Source of the DNA: Humidesulfovibrio mexicanus
GTDB lineage: Bacteria > Desulfobacterota > Desulfovibrionia > Desulfovibrionales > Desulfovibrionaceae
Assembly (NCBI RefSeq): GCF_900188225.1
Contig: NZ_FZOC01000003.1
Coordinates: 372,001-436,000, forward strand
Reading direction: 5' to 3'
DNA: 64,000 bases
Both the position numbers and the translations under genes were made by a program. Below, one piece after another: positions 33,384-43,151 of this stretch (positions are counted from its first letter, which is position 1; every line of letters begins with the position of its first letter). Under the pieces are notes generated by a model, which saw only the letters and a program-made list of their open reading frames with translations, searched no databases and had not been told where the DNA came from.

Positions 33384-34453
33384 CCTCCCGGTTCGCCGAC
33401 AGGTCCGGCGACAGGCCCGGCCAGCAGGCGCAGCAACGCTTCCGCGTCCTCAGCGCCGCCCAAGTCGAGATGCTGGACCCGGCCCGCAATCCCGTCTCCG
33501 TCCGCCCCGTCTTCTTTCGGCAGCCCGCCCACGGTGAGCCGCGCCGCGCGCGCGCACAACGCCAGTTCCGCCCGCAGGCTTGGCGCGTGCAGATGCCCTT
33601 GCCGCAGGCCCTGCGCGGCCAGCACCTCGAAGCTGGCGCGCTCGCGCGCCTCGTCCTGGGCCTCGGCCCGGCGCAGCAGACCGTCCAGAACCGCCGCACG
33701 TTCGGCCAGGGCCTGGCGCGGCTCGAACGCCTCCCCGGCCAGGTCAAGGAAGCCCAGCATCCAGGCGGCCAACGCCGGAAGCTCGTCCTCCGGCTCGGCG
33801 CGTTCCAAGAGCGTGGCCATGAGGAATTCCCGGCAGGGCGTCCAGTTGAGCCGCCCGTGTCGCAGCAGGGCCCCCAGTTGGTCCGCCTGCGCCCGCTCCC
33901 GCCCGGCCAGGGCCCGCAGCAGCGTGGCCGGGGCCGTGGCCCAGGGCCGCAGCCGCCGCACGAAGTCCGCCACGCATCCGGCCAGGGCCTCGCCCAGGGG
34001 CAGGGGGGCCAGCGGCTGTTTGCCGGGGAGGACTTCGGGCAGCAGCAGCAGGACGGGCAGGGGGGTTTTCGCATCGGGCAGGCAGCGCGCGGCCAGCCTG
34101 TCGGCCAGGGCGCTCGCGGTCGCCTGGTCCAGCCGTGCCCTGGCCAGGGCTGGCTCCAGCTCTTGCCGGGTTTCTTCGCCTGGGGAAAAGGCCAGGGCCA
34201 AAAGCGGCGCGTGCTCGGCGCTGTCCGGGTCCGCCGCCAGCAGGGCGAAGGCGCGCGCGGGGTCGTCCACGCCAAGGGTGCGCAGGATGCACTCCAGGCT
34301 TTGGGCGTCCAGGGGCAGACCCTGTGCGAGACGCTCGGCCAGGGCGTGCTCAAGGGCAGGGACGGCGCAGGCCGCTTCGTCCGTCCGGGGGGCGGTGTCG
34401 CCGGGCGCGGCCTGCGGCCCTGGCGGCGCGGCATCATGGCGGTGTGGGGGCAT
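33380..34453 (-). CDS. Hypothetical helical protein, Leu/Ala-rich
   Basis: About 357 residues, almost entirely helix-forming with Leu/Ala/Arg repeats and no signal, membrane segment or metal motif. Stretches such as ALAERLAQGLPLDAQSLECILRTLGV and SLRAELALCARAARLTVGGL read like stacked helices. I favour the ATG at 34453 with GGAGAAGG upstream over 34465. The C-terminal VQHLDLGGAEDAEALLRLLAG segment is the only clearly different part. No family recognised. A cytoplasmic protein convergent with mlaA. Confidence 0.6.
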   Translation of the reverse strand: MPPHRHDAAPPGPQAAPGDTAPRTDEAACAVPALEHALAERLAQGLPLDAQSLECILRTLGVDDPARAFALLAADPDSAEHAPLLALAFSPGEETRQELEPALARARLDQATASALADRLAARCLPDAKTPLPVLLLLPEVLPGKQPLAPLPLGEALAGCVADFVRRLRPWATAPATLLRALAGRERAQADQLGALLRHGRLNWTPCREFLMATLLERAEPEDELPALAAWMLGFLDLAGEAFEPRQALAERAAVLDGLLRRAEAQDEARERASFEVLAAQGLRQGHLHAPSLRAELALCARAARLTVGGLPKEDGADGDGIAGRVQHLDLGGAEDAEALLRLLAGPVAGPVGEPGG

Positions 34454-34596
34454 GGCCTTCTCCATAGCTTTCGCGATACCCCGGCCGGGGCGGCTAGGCA
34501 AGGCTTCGCCCTGGCGCGCGGCAGGGATTCGTGCTATGCCCCGCGCAAAGAACCGTAGCGTGCGGGCCTGCGCGCCCCCGGCCACAAGGAGTCGCC

Positions 34597-35619
34597 ATGA
34601 TCATGAGTTTGAAACGCCTCGCCCCCCTCGCCTGCCTGGCCGCCCTGTTGAGCGGCTGCGCGCCCACCGTGCTCACCCAGCCCGTGCCCGTGTCCACCGA
34701 CCCGCCGGGAGCCAGCGTGACCGTGGACGGCAAGCCCGGCTGCACCTCGCCCTGCCAGCTGGCCCTCACCCGCAACCAGGACCACATCGTCAGCGTCGCC
34801 AAGGAGGGCTACCGCCAGCAGGATGTGATCATCAAACGCCAGTACCAGAGCAACAAGGTGCTCCTGAACGCCATCAACCAGGGCGCGCAGTCGGCCCAGT
34901 TCTTCAAGGACGGCTGGATGGGCCTGAACCAGGGCGTCATGTCCATGAACAGCCAGGAGGAGACCGGCGAGGCCTACGTGCTCTCGCCCTCCACCCTGAG
35001 CCTGCGCCTGGTGCCCGTGGCGGGCTTTGCCCGGCGCACCGGCCCGGACGAGCTGGCCCAGGCCGCGCAGGCCGCGGCTTCCGGCCTTTCGCCCCTGGAC
35101 ATCATGGACCAGGGCGACCAGCAGATGCTGGAGAACGCGCTGGAGACCAGCAAAAGCGGCGAAGTGAAGGTGTGGCGGAACGCCCAGAGCGGCGCGTCCT
35201 TCTCCGTGTCCCCGGAGGCGGCCCAGGAGCAAAGCGGGCAGGTGCTGCGCTGGTTCGCCCTGGGGGCCAAACAGAACGGCGTAAGCGCCAGCGGCCGCTA
35301 CCCGGCGCATCGCGTGGGGCGCGGGGAATGGGTGGTGGGCCTGCCCCCGGCCCAGGCCGCGACCGGTGCGGACACTGGCATGGACAAGGGCGCGCAAGAC
35401 CTCTCCCGGCGCGAGACCCTCCGCGTCCTGGGCCAGGCCCCGCTGCCGGAGGCCAAGAAGAGCTGGGATCTGGGCTCGTCGAGCTCCACCAAGACCAGCA
35501 CCAGCTCCACCCCTGGCGGCTCCACCACCACCACCACGACCACCAAGACCTCGGCCAAGGCCAGCGTGGGCTTCAACCCCGCGGGCTTGGTCAACGTGCT
35601 CGACGCCCTGCAGCAGTAG
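34597..35619 (+). CDS. PEGA-domain lipoprotein
   Basis: A 340-residue lipoprotein. MIMSLKRLAPLACLAALLSGC has a lipobox (LSGC). Residues ~30-85 form a PEGA domain (VPVSTDPPGASVTVDGKPGCTSPCQLAL, HIVSVAKEGYRQQDVII), with a C-x3-C pair that may form a disulfide. The middle is a mixed region with LSPLDIMDQGDQQMLENALE and a SPEAAQEQSGQVLRWF part resembling a surface-antigen/17-kDa-like tail. The last 50 residues include a run of Thr (SSSSTKTSTSSTP and TTTTTTT), probably a flexible extracellular stalk. ACAAGGAG fixes the start. Function unknown. Confidence 0.7.
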   Translation: MIMSLKRLAPLACLAALLSGCAPTVLTQPVPVSTDPPGASVTVDGKPGCTSPCQLALTRNQDHIVSVAKEGYRQQDVIIKRQYQSNKVLLNAINQGAQSAQFFKDGWMGLNQGVMSMNSQEETGEAYVLSPSTLSLRLVPVAGFARRTGPDELAQAAQAAASGLSPLDIMDQGDQQMLENALETSKSGEVKVWRNAQSGASFSVSPEAAQEQSGQVLRWFALGAKQNGVSASGRYPAHRVGRGEWVVGLPPAQAATGADTGMDKGAQDLSRRETLRVLGQAPLPEAKKSWDLGSSSSTKTSTSSTPGGSTTTTTTTKTSAKASVGFNPAGLVNVLDALQQ

Positions 35620-35623
35620 TCCC

Positions 35624-35662
35624 GGCGGTGGGGGCGGGCCTTACGGCCTGGCCCCCGCCACC
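35624..35662. terminator. Shared hairpin at convergent gene ends
   Basis: GGTGGGGGCGGGCC (35627-35640) pairs with GGCCTGGCCCCCGCCACC (35645-35662), with a TTAC loop and one bulge. It sits just after the PEGA gene and overlaps the last codons of the convergent methyltransferase. No T-run. Confidence 0.5.
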
Positions 35663-36705
35663 ACGCCTGCGTGATTGGGGCCGCTTGTCCCCAGCCGCGC
35701 CACCGGGGCAAGCCCGGCCGCGTGCAGCATGTCCTCGATCATGGCCGCGGAATACGCCTGGCCGCCCTCCGTGCCCAGCAGCATGTTCAGGGAGAACAGG
35801 GCCGGGAACTCCGGGCCGTCCAGGCTGTCGTTCAGCAGAAACTCCTGCACCATGAGCACCCCGCCGGGGTTCAGCGTCTCGGCCGCCTTGCGCACGATGC
35901 GCGCGGCCATGTCCGGCGCTTCACCGTGCAGGATGTGCGACAGCCAGGCCGCGTCGAAGCCCTGGGGCAGACGGTCCTGGGTGTAGTCGCCGGGGATGAA
36001 GGCCAGTCGCCGCCCATCGCCCTCCACGCCGTATCCCAGCCCGAAGCGCTCTGCCGTGGCCTCGGCGAAGGGGTGCGTGGCGGGCAGGTCGAACACCGTG
36101 GCGAAGAGTTCCGGGTGCGCCAGGCAGAAGTGGATGGAGTAGGTGCCGGGGCCGCCGCCCAGGTCGAGCAGACGCTTCTTGCCCGCCAGGCCGGGCAGGC
36201 CCGCGGCCTTGAGCCGGGCGTCCAGCTCCGGGGCCAGCCGCGGGGCGATGGCCATGGCCATGTTGAACATGCCCAGCAGAAAATCCTCCCGGTCGGCCTC
36301 GGCCCATTGGGGGCCGCCGCGCACGGATCTGCCCGTGCGCACCGCCTGCGCCATGTCGCCGAAGGATTTCACCAGGTTTCTGTGGTGCCGGATGATGTGC
36401 CCCTGGTAGCCCGGCGCGCCGCGCACCAGATAGGCCCTGGAGGTTTCCGTAAGTGCGAAGGCCTTGCCCGAGCGCGCCAGCAGGCCCAGGGCGCACATGG
36501 CCGTGAGCAGCATGTCCAGGGCGCGGGCGTCGCAGTCCAGCTGTCGGCCCAGCTCCCGTGCGGTGGCCGGACCGGCGGCCAGCGGGGTGAACAGGTCCAG
36601 GGTCACGGCGGCGTGCAGGGCGCAGGATTTCCAGTACGCGGCGGACATGGCCAAAAGCGGGCCGGGCGTGGTCTCGGGGCGGGATGGACCGGAGAGGCGT
36701 TGCAT
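35641..36705 (-). CDS. Class-I O-methyltransferase (family 2)
   Basis: A 354-residue enzyme. Residues 20-105 are the dimerisation helix-turn-helix domain ([50 protein letters not shown]) typical of acetylserotonin/hydroxyneurosporene-type O-methyltransferases. The catalytic domain carries [16 protein letters not shown] (SAM motif I), [36 protein letters not shown], and [13 protein letters not shown]. The acceptor is not predictable; a pigment or quinone-like small molecule is the usual range. AAGGAGG precedes the ATG. It stands alone on the minus strand. Confidence 0.82.
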   Translation of the reverse strand: MQRLSGPSRPETTPGPLLAMSAAYWKSCALHAAVTLDLFTPLAAGPATARELGRQLDCDARALDMLLTAMCALGLLARSGKAFALTETSRAYLVRGAPGYQGHIIRHHRNLVKSFGDMAQAVRTGRSVRGGPQWAEADREDFLLGMFNMAMAIAPRLAPELDARLKAAGLPGLAGKKRLLDLGGGPGTYSIHFCLAHPELFATVFDLPATHPFAEATAERFGLGYGVEGDGRRLAFIPGDYTQDRLPQGFDAAWLSHILHGEAPDMAARIVRKAAETLNPGGVLMVQEFLLNDSLDGPEFPALFSLNMLLGTEGGQAYSAAMIEDMLHAAGLAPVARLGTSGPNHAGVVAGARP

Positions 36706-36888
36706 GGGGGGCCTCCTTCCGAGGGGTTTGGCGTGACGATAGCGCCCTGCGCCGGTTGGCGCAAGGCCGACGTTGTCGCCAAAACGTCACCTTCCGGTTA
36801 CGGCCGCAGCACCAATGCTCCGGCCCGGCGCGGTAGGGCGGGGCCAAGGGCCGCCAGGCCCGAAACCCTCCAAGCAGGAGCATCCCCC

Positions 36889-38814
36889 ATGCGCAACATC
36901 CCGGTTTGGGGCAAGGTGGCCCTCGGGCTCGCCGTCTCGGCCCTCATCACCCTTGTCGTGGCCGCCGTGGGCAGCCTGGGCATAACCCACACCGGCGACG
37001 CCCTTTCCGAGACCGTGTCCCGGCACATGCCCGCCCAGGCGCACCTTGCGGCCCTGCGCACCGCGCTTACCGCCATCCAGCGCGCCGAGCGCACCCTGCT
37101 CATCCCGGAGACCATGGAGAACCCGGCCCTGCTGGAGCAGCAGCGGACCGGCCTGGCCAAGAGCTGGGCCGATGCCGGGCAGGCCATGGCCGCCTTCGAG
37201 GCCTTGCCCTCCGCCAGCGCGCTTGCCGCCCCCGCCGCGGCGGACAACGCCACCGCTCCGGCGGATGCCCCCGCGACCGCCACTCCCGTCCAGCAGGCGG
37301 GCGATACGGCCGCTGGCCCGGCTTCCGGTTCGGGCGACCCGCTTTGGACGGCGTTCAAGGAGGCCTGGGAAGAGTGGGGCGGCAGGCACCACAAGGTGTT
37401 GGAGCTGCTGGAGAACGATATGCGCTTCGGGGCCATGGCCCTGTCCATGCGCGAAGCCCGCGCCTCACTGGAGCGCGTGGAGGCGGCCCTGAACGCCCTG
37501 GAACTGCGCGAACGCGAGCAGGCCCAGGCCTTCGCGGCCAAGGCCCTGCCCCAGGCGCAGCACGAGCGCCTGGCCCTCATGGGCGCGGCCCTGCTGGCCG
37601 TGTTGAGCTCGCTTGGCTTCGGGGCCTATGTCACCAGCGACATCAATCGCCCCCTCAAGAAGACTCTGGCCTTTGCCCAGCGCGTGGCCCAGGGCGACCT
37701 TTCGGCCGAGCTGGCCGTGAACCGGCGCGACGAGCTGGGCAAGATGGCCTTTGCCCTGCGCGCCATGGTCGCGGAGCTGCAGAAGGAGATCGCCCTGGCC
37801 GACGAGCGCGGCCAGGAGGCGGCCAGCGAGGCCGAGCGCGCGCGTTTGGCCGTGGAGGAGGCCAGGGAGGCTGGCCTGCGTGCCGAACTGTCGCGCCGGG
37901 AGGGGATGCGCCAGGCGGCCGGAAGCGTTTCCGAGGCCGTGGACCGGCTGGCGGCCTCGTCCCAGCAGCTTTCCGCGCAGGTGGAGCAGTCCTCGCACGG
38001 GGCGGGCGAGCAGTCGCGGCTTGCGGACGAGTCCGCCGCCTCCGTGGAGCGGCTGCTGGCGGGCGTGGCCGAGGCCGGGGCCGGGGCGTCGCGCGCGGCC
38101 GATACGGCCGAGACCGCCCGTGACATGGCCGGGCAGGGGGCCAAGGCCGTGGGCCAGGTGGCCCGGGTGGTGGCCGCCGTGCAGGACCGCGCCGAAGCCC
38201 TGCGCCACAGCATGGACGCCCTGCGCGCCAAGAGCGAGGACATCGGCCGCATCATCACCGTCATCGACGACATCGCCGACCAGACCAACCTGCTGGCGCT
38301 GAACGCCGCCATCGAGGCCGCGCGCGCGGGCGACGCCGGGCGCGGTTTCGCCGTGGTGGCAGACGAGGTGCGCAAGCTGGCGGAAAAGACCCAGGCCGCC
38401 ACCCGGCAGGTGGGCGAGGCCGTGCGCGGCATCCAGGGCGAAACCAGAGCCAGCCTGGAGCAGGTGGACCAGGCCGGAAGCGCCGTGGCCGAGGCCACGA
38501 GCCAGGCCGACGCTTCGGCCCGCACCCTGGAGGACATCGTGGCCCTGTCCGAGCGCACCTCGCGGGAGATACGCGCCATGGCCGAGGCCAGCGGCCAGCA
38601 GGAGCAGGCCGGGCGCGAGGTGGGCGAGGGCGTTGGGCACATGCGCGCCATCAGTTCCCAGACCAGCAGGGCCATGGAGGAGTCCGCCCGCGCCGTGGCC
38701 GAGCTGGCGCGGCTGGCCAGGGGACTTGGAGAGGTGGTGGAGCGGATCCGCGCCGATGCGGACGACGCTGGGCCTGGTGACGGGATTCTGGCGGGCTCCA
38801 TGCTGGCGGCCTAA
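36889..38814 (+). CDS. Methyl-accepting chemotaxis protein
   Basis: A 641-residue receptor. Helix TM1 ([22 protein letters not shown]) is followed by a periplasmic four-helix-type sensor (residues ~33-225) with an Ala/Pro/Thr insertion near 105-145, TM2 ([21 protein letters not shown]), HAMP ([42 protein letters not shown]), and the signalling coiled coil with its hairpin tip [53 protein letters not shown]. It should signal to CheA/CheW. No C-terminal NWxxF tether is present. AGGAG lies ahead of the ATG. Ligand unknown. Confidence 0.92.
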   Translation: MRNIPVWGKVALGLAVSALITLVVAAVGSLGITHTGDALSETVSRHMPAQAHLAALRTALTAIQRAERTLLIPETMENPALLEQQRTGLAKSWADAGQAMAAFEALPSASALAAPAAADNATAPADAPATATPVQQAGDTAAGPASGSGDPLWTAFKEAWEEWGGRHHKVLELLENDMRFGAMALSMREARASLERVEAALNALELREREQAQAFAAKALPQAQHERLALMGAALLAVLSSLGFGAYVTSDINRPLKKTLAFAQRVAQGDLSAELAVNRRDELGKMAFALRAMVAELQKEIALADERGQEAASEAERARLAVEEAREAGLRAELSRREGMRQAAGSVSEAVDRLAASSQQLSAQVEQSSHGAGEQSRLADESAASVERLLAGVAEAGAGASRAADTAETARDMAGQGAKAVGQVARVVAAVQDRAEALRHSMDALRAKSEDIGRIITVIDDIADQTNLLALNAAIEAARAGDAGRGFAVVADEVRKLAEKTQAATRQVGEAVRGIQGETRASLEQVDQAGSAVAEATSQADASARTLEDIVALSERTSREIRAMAEASGQQEQAGREVGEGVGHMRAISSQTSRAMEESARAVAELARLARGLGEVVERIRADADDAGPGDGILAGSMLAA

Positions 38815-38879
38815 ATGCGCATTGGCGTAACAGGCTGTATTTAGGCGGCCTTTCTTGTTTGCTAGACTGTACGCATTGC

Positions 38880-38895
38880 TGGCACTTCCCTTGCA
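38880..38895 (+). promoter_or_regulatory. Sigma-54 promoter of the methyltransferase gene
   Basis: TGGCACT-TCCC-TTGCA deviates from TGGCACG-N4-TTGCW at one base only; GG (38881) and GC (38893) are 12 apart. The expected start site near 38905 leaves about 52 nt to the ATG at 38958. Confidence 0.7.
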
Positions 38896-38957
38896 CGTTT
38901 AGCGCTGAGCCACGGCCTTCCGGCCGGTGCCGCATCGCCAACCACAGGGGGGAGCAC

Positions 38958-39902
38958 ATGGAAGACATCGCCCAGGTCCGGGCCAAGCGCGCCCGCATCG
39001 ACGCCATTGTTGACGCCCGCCTGCGGGCGGGGAACTTCCGGCACGAGGTGGCCGGATTCGTGCCGCGCGGGGCGAAGAACATTTTGGACTACGGTTTCGG
39101 CGACGGCTCGTTGCTGTTGTGGCTGCGCCGCGAGAAGCACTGCACCGGCCTCTATGGCGTGGAGGTGGACCCTGGCGCCATACAGGCGGTGGACGGGCTG
39201 TACGACAGGACTTGGCTTGTCGACCTGAACCGCGAGGACGCGCACCTGGGGCCGGAATACGAGGGTTTCTTCAGCCACATCCTTATGCCCATGTCGCTGG
39301 AGCACACCTACGACCCTTGGTTCGTGCTCAAGAAGATGAACCGCTATCTGGCCCCGGGCGGCAGCATCATTGTGGAAGTGCCCAACGCCCAGTCCTGGGA
39401 ATGCGCCTACCGCCTGCTCACCGGCGATTTCCCGTATGTTTCCGGCGGCACCTGGGATTTCTCGCACATCCGCTGGTACACCCTGAAGAGCCTGGCCGAC
39501 CTGGGCCATGTATGCGGGTTCCGGCTCACCAGCTACGATCTGCTCTTCCCCGGACAGGTGGATCTGGAGGCCGTGCGCGCACGGGAATCCATCACCAGCC
39601 TGGAACTGCCGCCAAGGGAGCTGCAAAGCTCCTGCCCGCGCATCCGGCTGGAGTTTCCCGTGGACATCAAGGAGGTGTATCCGCTGCTGCTGGCCCATGT
39701 GCTTATCGCGCGGCTTGAGAAGGTCCGCGAGCCCGAGGACCACGAGCCAACTGCCAGGCAAGGCTATCTGGAGTCCTACCGGGTGAGCTTCCGCAACCCT
39801 GCGGAGGGGGTGTCCGGGCTCATTCCCCACCCCATATGCCCGCCCCTGGCGGAGGCCGTGCGCGGCAAGGCCCAGGATCTGCTGGCGCGCGGCGTGTCGT
39901 AG
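38958..39902 (+). CDS. SAM-dependent methyltransferase (class I)
   Basis: A 314-residue protein. Motif I is NILDYGFGDGSLLLWL, then TGLYGVEVDPGAIQAV (acidic end of strand 2), FFSHILMPMSLEHTYDPWFVLKKMNRYLAPGG and IIVEVPNAQSWECAYRLL. This is the type of methyltransferase often found in surface-polysaccharide or flagellin-glycan loci. The C-terminal ~90 residues (SLELPPRELQSSCPRIRLEF...) are extra and unrecognised. The start has GGGGGGAG upstream. Its sigma-54 promoter is strong, which in these bacteria goes with flagellar, envelope or stress genes. Acceptor unknown. Confidence 0.8.
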   Translation: MEDIAQVRAKRARIDAIVDARLRAGNFRHEVAGFVPRGAKNILDYGFGDGSLLLWLRREKHCTGLYGVEVDPGAIQAVDGLYDRTWLVDLNREDAHLGPEYEGFFSHILMPMSLEHTYDPWFVLKKMNRYLAPGGSIIVEVPNAQSWECAYRLLTGDFPYVSGGTWDFSHIRWYTLKSLADLGHVCGFRLTSYDLLFPGQVDLEAVRARESITSLELPPRELQSSCPRIRLEFPVDIKEVYPLLLAHVLIARLEKVREPEDHEPTARQGYLESYRVSFRNPAEGVSGLIPHPICPPLAEAVRGKAQDLLARGVS

Positions 39903-39924
39903 GCCGCTGTCTGATTTTCCGGTG

Positions 39925-39968
39925 CAAAAAAGCGGGCGGCCTCTCCACGCCGGAGGGGCCGCCCGCTT
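39925..39968. terminator. Bidirectional terminator between methyltransferase and argB
   Basis: Perfect 12-bp stem AAGCGGGCGGCC (39930-39941) / GGCCGCCCGCTT (39957-39968) with an inner CTCC/GGAG pairing. An A-run just left of it gives a U-run for argB (minus); a weaker T-rich tail serves the plus strand. Confidence 0.8.
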
Positions 39969-39988
39969 GATTGTTCTTGGCCCGCGCG

Positions 39989-40927
39989 TCAGCGGGTGAT
40001 CTCGGTGCCGATGCCGCAGGCGGTGAAGAGCTCCAGCAGCACGCAGTTCTCCACGCGGCCGTCGATGATGTTGGCCTTCTCCACCCCGGCCATGATGGCC
40101 TCCAGCACGCAGTGCAGCTTGGGGATCATGCCGCCCACCACCACCCCGTCCTCTATGGCCTGGAAGGCTTGGGTGCTGGTCATGGTCGCAATGAGCTTCT
40201 TGTCGCGGTCCAGCACGCCGGGCACGTCGGTCAAGAGGTGCAGGCGCTTGGCCCGCATGGCCCCGGCCACGGCTCCGGCCACGGAATCGGCGTTGATGTT
40301 GTAGGTGCGGCCCTCGTCGTCCACGCCCACGGGCGCGATGACCGGGATGATGCCCGAGCCCATGAGCGAGGTGAGCACCCCGGTCTCGATGGCCGTGACT
40401 TCGCCCACCATGCCCAGGTCGATGATCTCGGGCGGGGCGGATTCGCGGCTGACGGCCAATTCCTTCTTTTCCGCGCGGATGAGCATTCCGTCCTTGCCGG
40501 ACAGGCCCACGGCGCGTCCGCCCGCAAGGTTGATGAGATTCACGATCTCTTTGTTCACCTTGCCCACCAGCACCATCTCCACCACGTCCATGGTGGCGTC
40601 GTCGGTGACGCGCAGGCCCTGGCGAAAATGGCTTTCGATGTTCAGGGCCTTGAGCATTTTGCCGATCTGCGGGCCGCCGCCATGCACGATGATGGGGTTG
40701 ACCCCCACGTACTTGAGCAGCACCACGCTGCGGGCGAAGCTCTGTTTGAGCGTCTCGTCGATCATGGCGTTGCCGCCGTACTTGATGACCACGGTCCGCC
40801 CGGCGAATTCGCGGATGTAGGGCAGCATCTCGATGATCATGCGGGCGCGCTCGGCATCGCGCGAGATGTCGCGCTCCGGGCAGGCCGCGGCGGCAAACGC
40901 GGCCTTGGATTCGTCGGGCTGGGTCAT
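39989..40927 (-). CDS. argB: Acetylglutamate kinase
   Basis: A 312-residue enzyme that phosphorylates N-acetylglutamate in arginine synthesis. Seen are [100 protein letters not shown] and [14 protein letters not shown]. The N-terminal arginine-sensing helix of some relatives is partly present (residues 20-40). GGAGGT precedes the ATG. A strong terminator follows the gene. Confidence 0.95.
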   Translation of the reverse strand: MTQPDESKAAFAAAACPERDISRDAERARMIIEMLPYIREFAGRTVVIKYGGNAMIDETLKQSFARSVVLLKYVGVNPIIVHGGGPQIGKMLKALNIESHFRQGLRVTDDATMDVVEMVLVGKVNKEIVNLINLAGGRAVGLSGKDGMLIRAEKKELAVSRESAPPEIIDLGMVGEVTAIETGVLTSLMGSGIIPVIAPVGVDDEGRTYNINADSVAGAVAGAMRAKRLHLLTDVPGVLDRDKKLIATMTSTQAFQAIEDGVVVGGMIPKLHCVLEAIMAGVEKANIIDGRVENCVLLELFTACGIGTEITR

Positions 40928-41059
40928 GGAGCACCTCCGGCGGGCGAATGCGCGGAAAGGAGGCGTTTTCCAGGCCTTCCGCGTGTGGCGGACAATGGCC
41001 CCAAGGGGCGCGGCTGTCAAGAATCGGCGTGGGCGGGCCGCGCTGCGGCCAGGGGAGGG

Positions 41060-41209
41060 TTATCCCGCCAGCGGGCGGTAGATGGCGCGCTCGTAGCCGC
41101 GGCACAGGCTGCGGGCCAGCGCGCTGGAAAGGCCCAGGCCGCACAGGCGGCAGTACACGTGCAGCGGGTTCAGTCGGTGGGTGATGGCTTCGCGGATGCG
41201 GCGGCTCAT
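41060..41209 (-). CDS. 49-residue conserved-looking small protein
   Basis: ATG at 41209 behind CAGGAG; ends with TAA at 41060. The product is MSRRIREAITHRLNPLHVYC..., strongly basic with six Arg in the second half, two cysteines in a C-R-L-C pair (residues 20-23), and the tail RGYERAIYRPL. It has the look of a translated small protein: a good ribosome site, full codon use in frame, and placement between argB and corA. The C-x2-C pair plus a third Cys may bind a metal. Function unknown. Confidence 0.55.
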   Translation of the reverse strand: MSRRIREAITHRLNPLHVYCRLCGLGLSSALARSLCRGYERAIYRPLAG

Positions 41210-41440
41210 GGTTTTCGCTCCTGCTTGCACGCCTTATCGGCGCATAAGCCAGGGCGCATTACTCCGGCTTGTCCGTGTTTGGCAAGACAATGGACTACGT
41301 ATATTGGGCGCGCAGGGCCTGTTTACCGGAATGTCGAGTTGGCGCGCACGGTTGGCCCGTGTTTACGCCAGCCGGTCGGCGTGTTCCCGTCCGCCGTCGC
41401 TTTGGCCTGATCCCCGGTTGCCTGGACGCGAAAGATCCGT

Positions 41441-42403
41441 TTAGAGCAGTCGGCTGCGTTTCAGGAGGAGCACGATGGCCGTGGTCACGGCGGCCGTGCC
41501 GCCGGCCACAAAGGCGAAGGCGCTCTCATGCCCTTGCAGGGGCAGGTCCACGTTCATGCCGTACATGCTGGTGATGAGGGTGGGAATCATGAGCACCACG
41601 GTGATGGAGGTGAGCACCTTCATGATGTGGTTGACGCTGTTGGAGATGATGGAGGAGTAGACCCCGGAGATGGAGCCCAGGACCTCGTTGAAGATCTTGC
41701 ACATGTAGATGCCCTGCCGGATGTCCGTGAGGGCGTCGTCCAGCACGTCGGCCTCGTCCTCGGTGAAGGCCAGCCTGCCCGCGGCGCCCACGGCCAGCCC
41801 CTTGCGCTCCAGCCGGTCGATGATGAAGTCGTTGGTCTTGAGGGCCGAGTGGAAGTAGGTGACGCTTTTCTGCAGGGACAGAAGCACCATGAGGTCGTCG
41901 TTGGAGCGCGAGCGGGCCAGGTCCTGCTCCACCTCCTGGATGCGCGCGCTGATGTCCTTCAGATAGAGCATGAACAGCATGGCCGCGCCCTTGATGAGCG
42001 CGCAGATGAGCTGCTCGGGCCTTACGGCGGCGTCTTTGGCGCGGATGCGCTCCAGGATGTCGGCCAGGGGCGCGTCGTGGCGGCAGCGGATGGTGACCAG
42101 CGCCCGGCGCGAGAGCACCACGCCCACGGGCATGGTGGAATGGCGCGGGCTCGCCTGGTCGTGATCCTCGCGGTCCGGTCCGCCGCGTGTCTCGATGAAG
42201 GGCGCGCGCAGGATGAGCAGGGTGGCCTCGTCGTCCACCTCGATGCGCGGGCATTCGTGCTGGTCCAAGGCGTGCTCAATGAGCCGGGCGTCCACCCCGG
42301 CCAGCTGCGCGGCGCGGGCCAGTTCGTCCGGCCCCGGCTCGCAGAGGTCGATCCACAGGGCTTGATGCCCGCAGCCGGGATGCTTTTCGTGGATGTGCAG
42401 CAT
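41441..42403 (-). CDS. corA: CorA-family Mg2+/Co2+ transporter
   Basis: A 320-residue protein. The N-terminal ~240 residues form the cytoplasmic funnel with a long helix (TYFHSALKTNDFIIDRLERKGL, ADVLDDALTDIRQGIYMCKIFNEVLGSISGVYSSIISNSVNHIMKVLTSITVVLMIPTLI). Two C-terminal membrane helices flank the signature YGMN (here GMNVDLPLQG). It takes up Mg2+ through a pentamer. The GMN motif is intact. The ATG at 42403 has CGGAGAG upstream. No neighbour is linked to it. Confidence 0.92.
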   Translation of the reverse strand: MLHIHEKHPGCGHQALWIDLCEPGPDELARAAQLAGVDARLIEHALDQHECPRIEVDDEATLLILRAPFIETRGGPDREDHDQASPRHSTMPVGVVLSRRALVTIRCRHDAPLADILERIRAKDAAVRPEQLICALIKGAAMLFMLYLKDISARIQEVEQDLARSRSNDDLMVLLSLQKSVTYFHSALKTNDFIIDRLERKGLAVGAAGRLAFTEDEADVLDDALTDIRQGIYMCKIFNEVLGSISGVYSSIISNSVNHIMKVLTSITVVLMIPTLITSMYGMNVDLPLQGHESAFAFVAGGTAAVTTAIVLLLKRSRLL

Positions 42404-42659
42404 GGGCGTCTCTCCGGAAATGGCGGTGGGTGCACGGCCCGGCGCAATGCGGGCAGGGCAAGTCCTAGCGCGGCGCGGGCGCGCCCGCGCGGCGGTTGGG
42501 TGACGATTGCGTGACGGCGCGCACGGGCGGCGTGCGTGCCGAGGGGCTAAGACCACGCCCCGCCCCGGTTTGTCAATCCCGAAAGGGCATGGTCCGGGCG
42601 GGCCTTGCCGCCAGGCCCGCATTGGCGTATTGGTGGCAAGAGAGCGTGGAGGGCTTCTT

Positions 42660-43151
42660 ATGGACGGCATCTGGTCGGCGCAGGTCATCTGGTTCCTGGC
42701 GGGGGCCGTGTTTTTGGTGGCGGAGCTTGCGCTGCCGGGCTTTGTGCTGCTGTTTTTCGCCGTGGGAGCCTTCGCCGCCTCGCTGGCCGCGCTGGCGGGC
42801 CTTGGGCTGGGCGCGCAGCTTTCCGTATTCATCGCGGCCACCCTGGCCGGGGTGGCGCTTTTGCGGCGGCTGTTCTTGCGCGTGTTCCGGGGGCGCACCC
42901 ATTCCCCCGGCGGCGAGGAGGAAGCGCCCGGCCTCGACGACGTGGGGGCGGGACAGTCCGCCGTGGCCACGCGGGCCATCGCGCCGGGGCGGCCGGGCGA
43001 GATCAAGTTCCGCGGCAGCTTCTGGCGCGCGGAGAGCCATGCCCCCATCGCCGAGGGCGAGGGCGTGGTCATTGTGGGCCGCGCGGCGGGCGACGCCGGG
43101 GCCTACCTGGTGCGCCCGGCCGCGGGCGACGAACGCAAAGGAGGCGCATGA
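42660..43151 (+). CDS. NfeD-like membrane protein
   Basis: A 163-residue protein with two to three hydrophobic segments at the start (VIWFLAGAVFLVAELALPGFVLLFFAVGAFAASLAALAGLGLGAQL) and a C-terminal OB-fold domain (GQSAVATRAIAPGRPGEIKFRGSFWRAES, GEGVVIVGRAAG). This is the short NfeD type that partners SPFH proteins in the membrane. GGAGGG precedes the ATG. The next gene, an SPFH protein, overlaps it by four bases, a textbook pair. Confidence 0.85.
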   Translation: MDGIWSAQVIWFLAGAVFLVAELALPGFVLLFFAVGAFAASLAALAGLGLGAQLSVFIAATLAGVALLRRLFLRVFRGRTHSPGGEEEAPGLDDVGAGQSAVATRAIAPGRPGEIKFRGSFWRAESHAPIAEGEGVVIVGRAAGDAGAYLVRPAAGDERKGGA

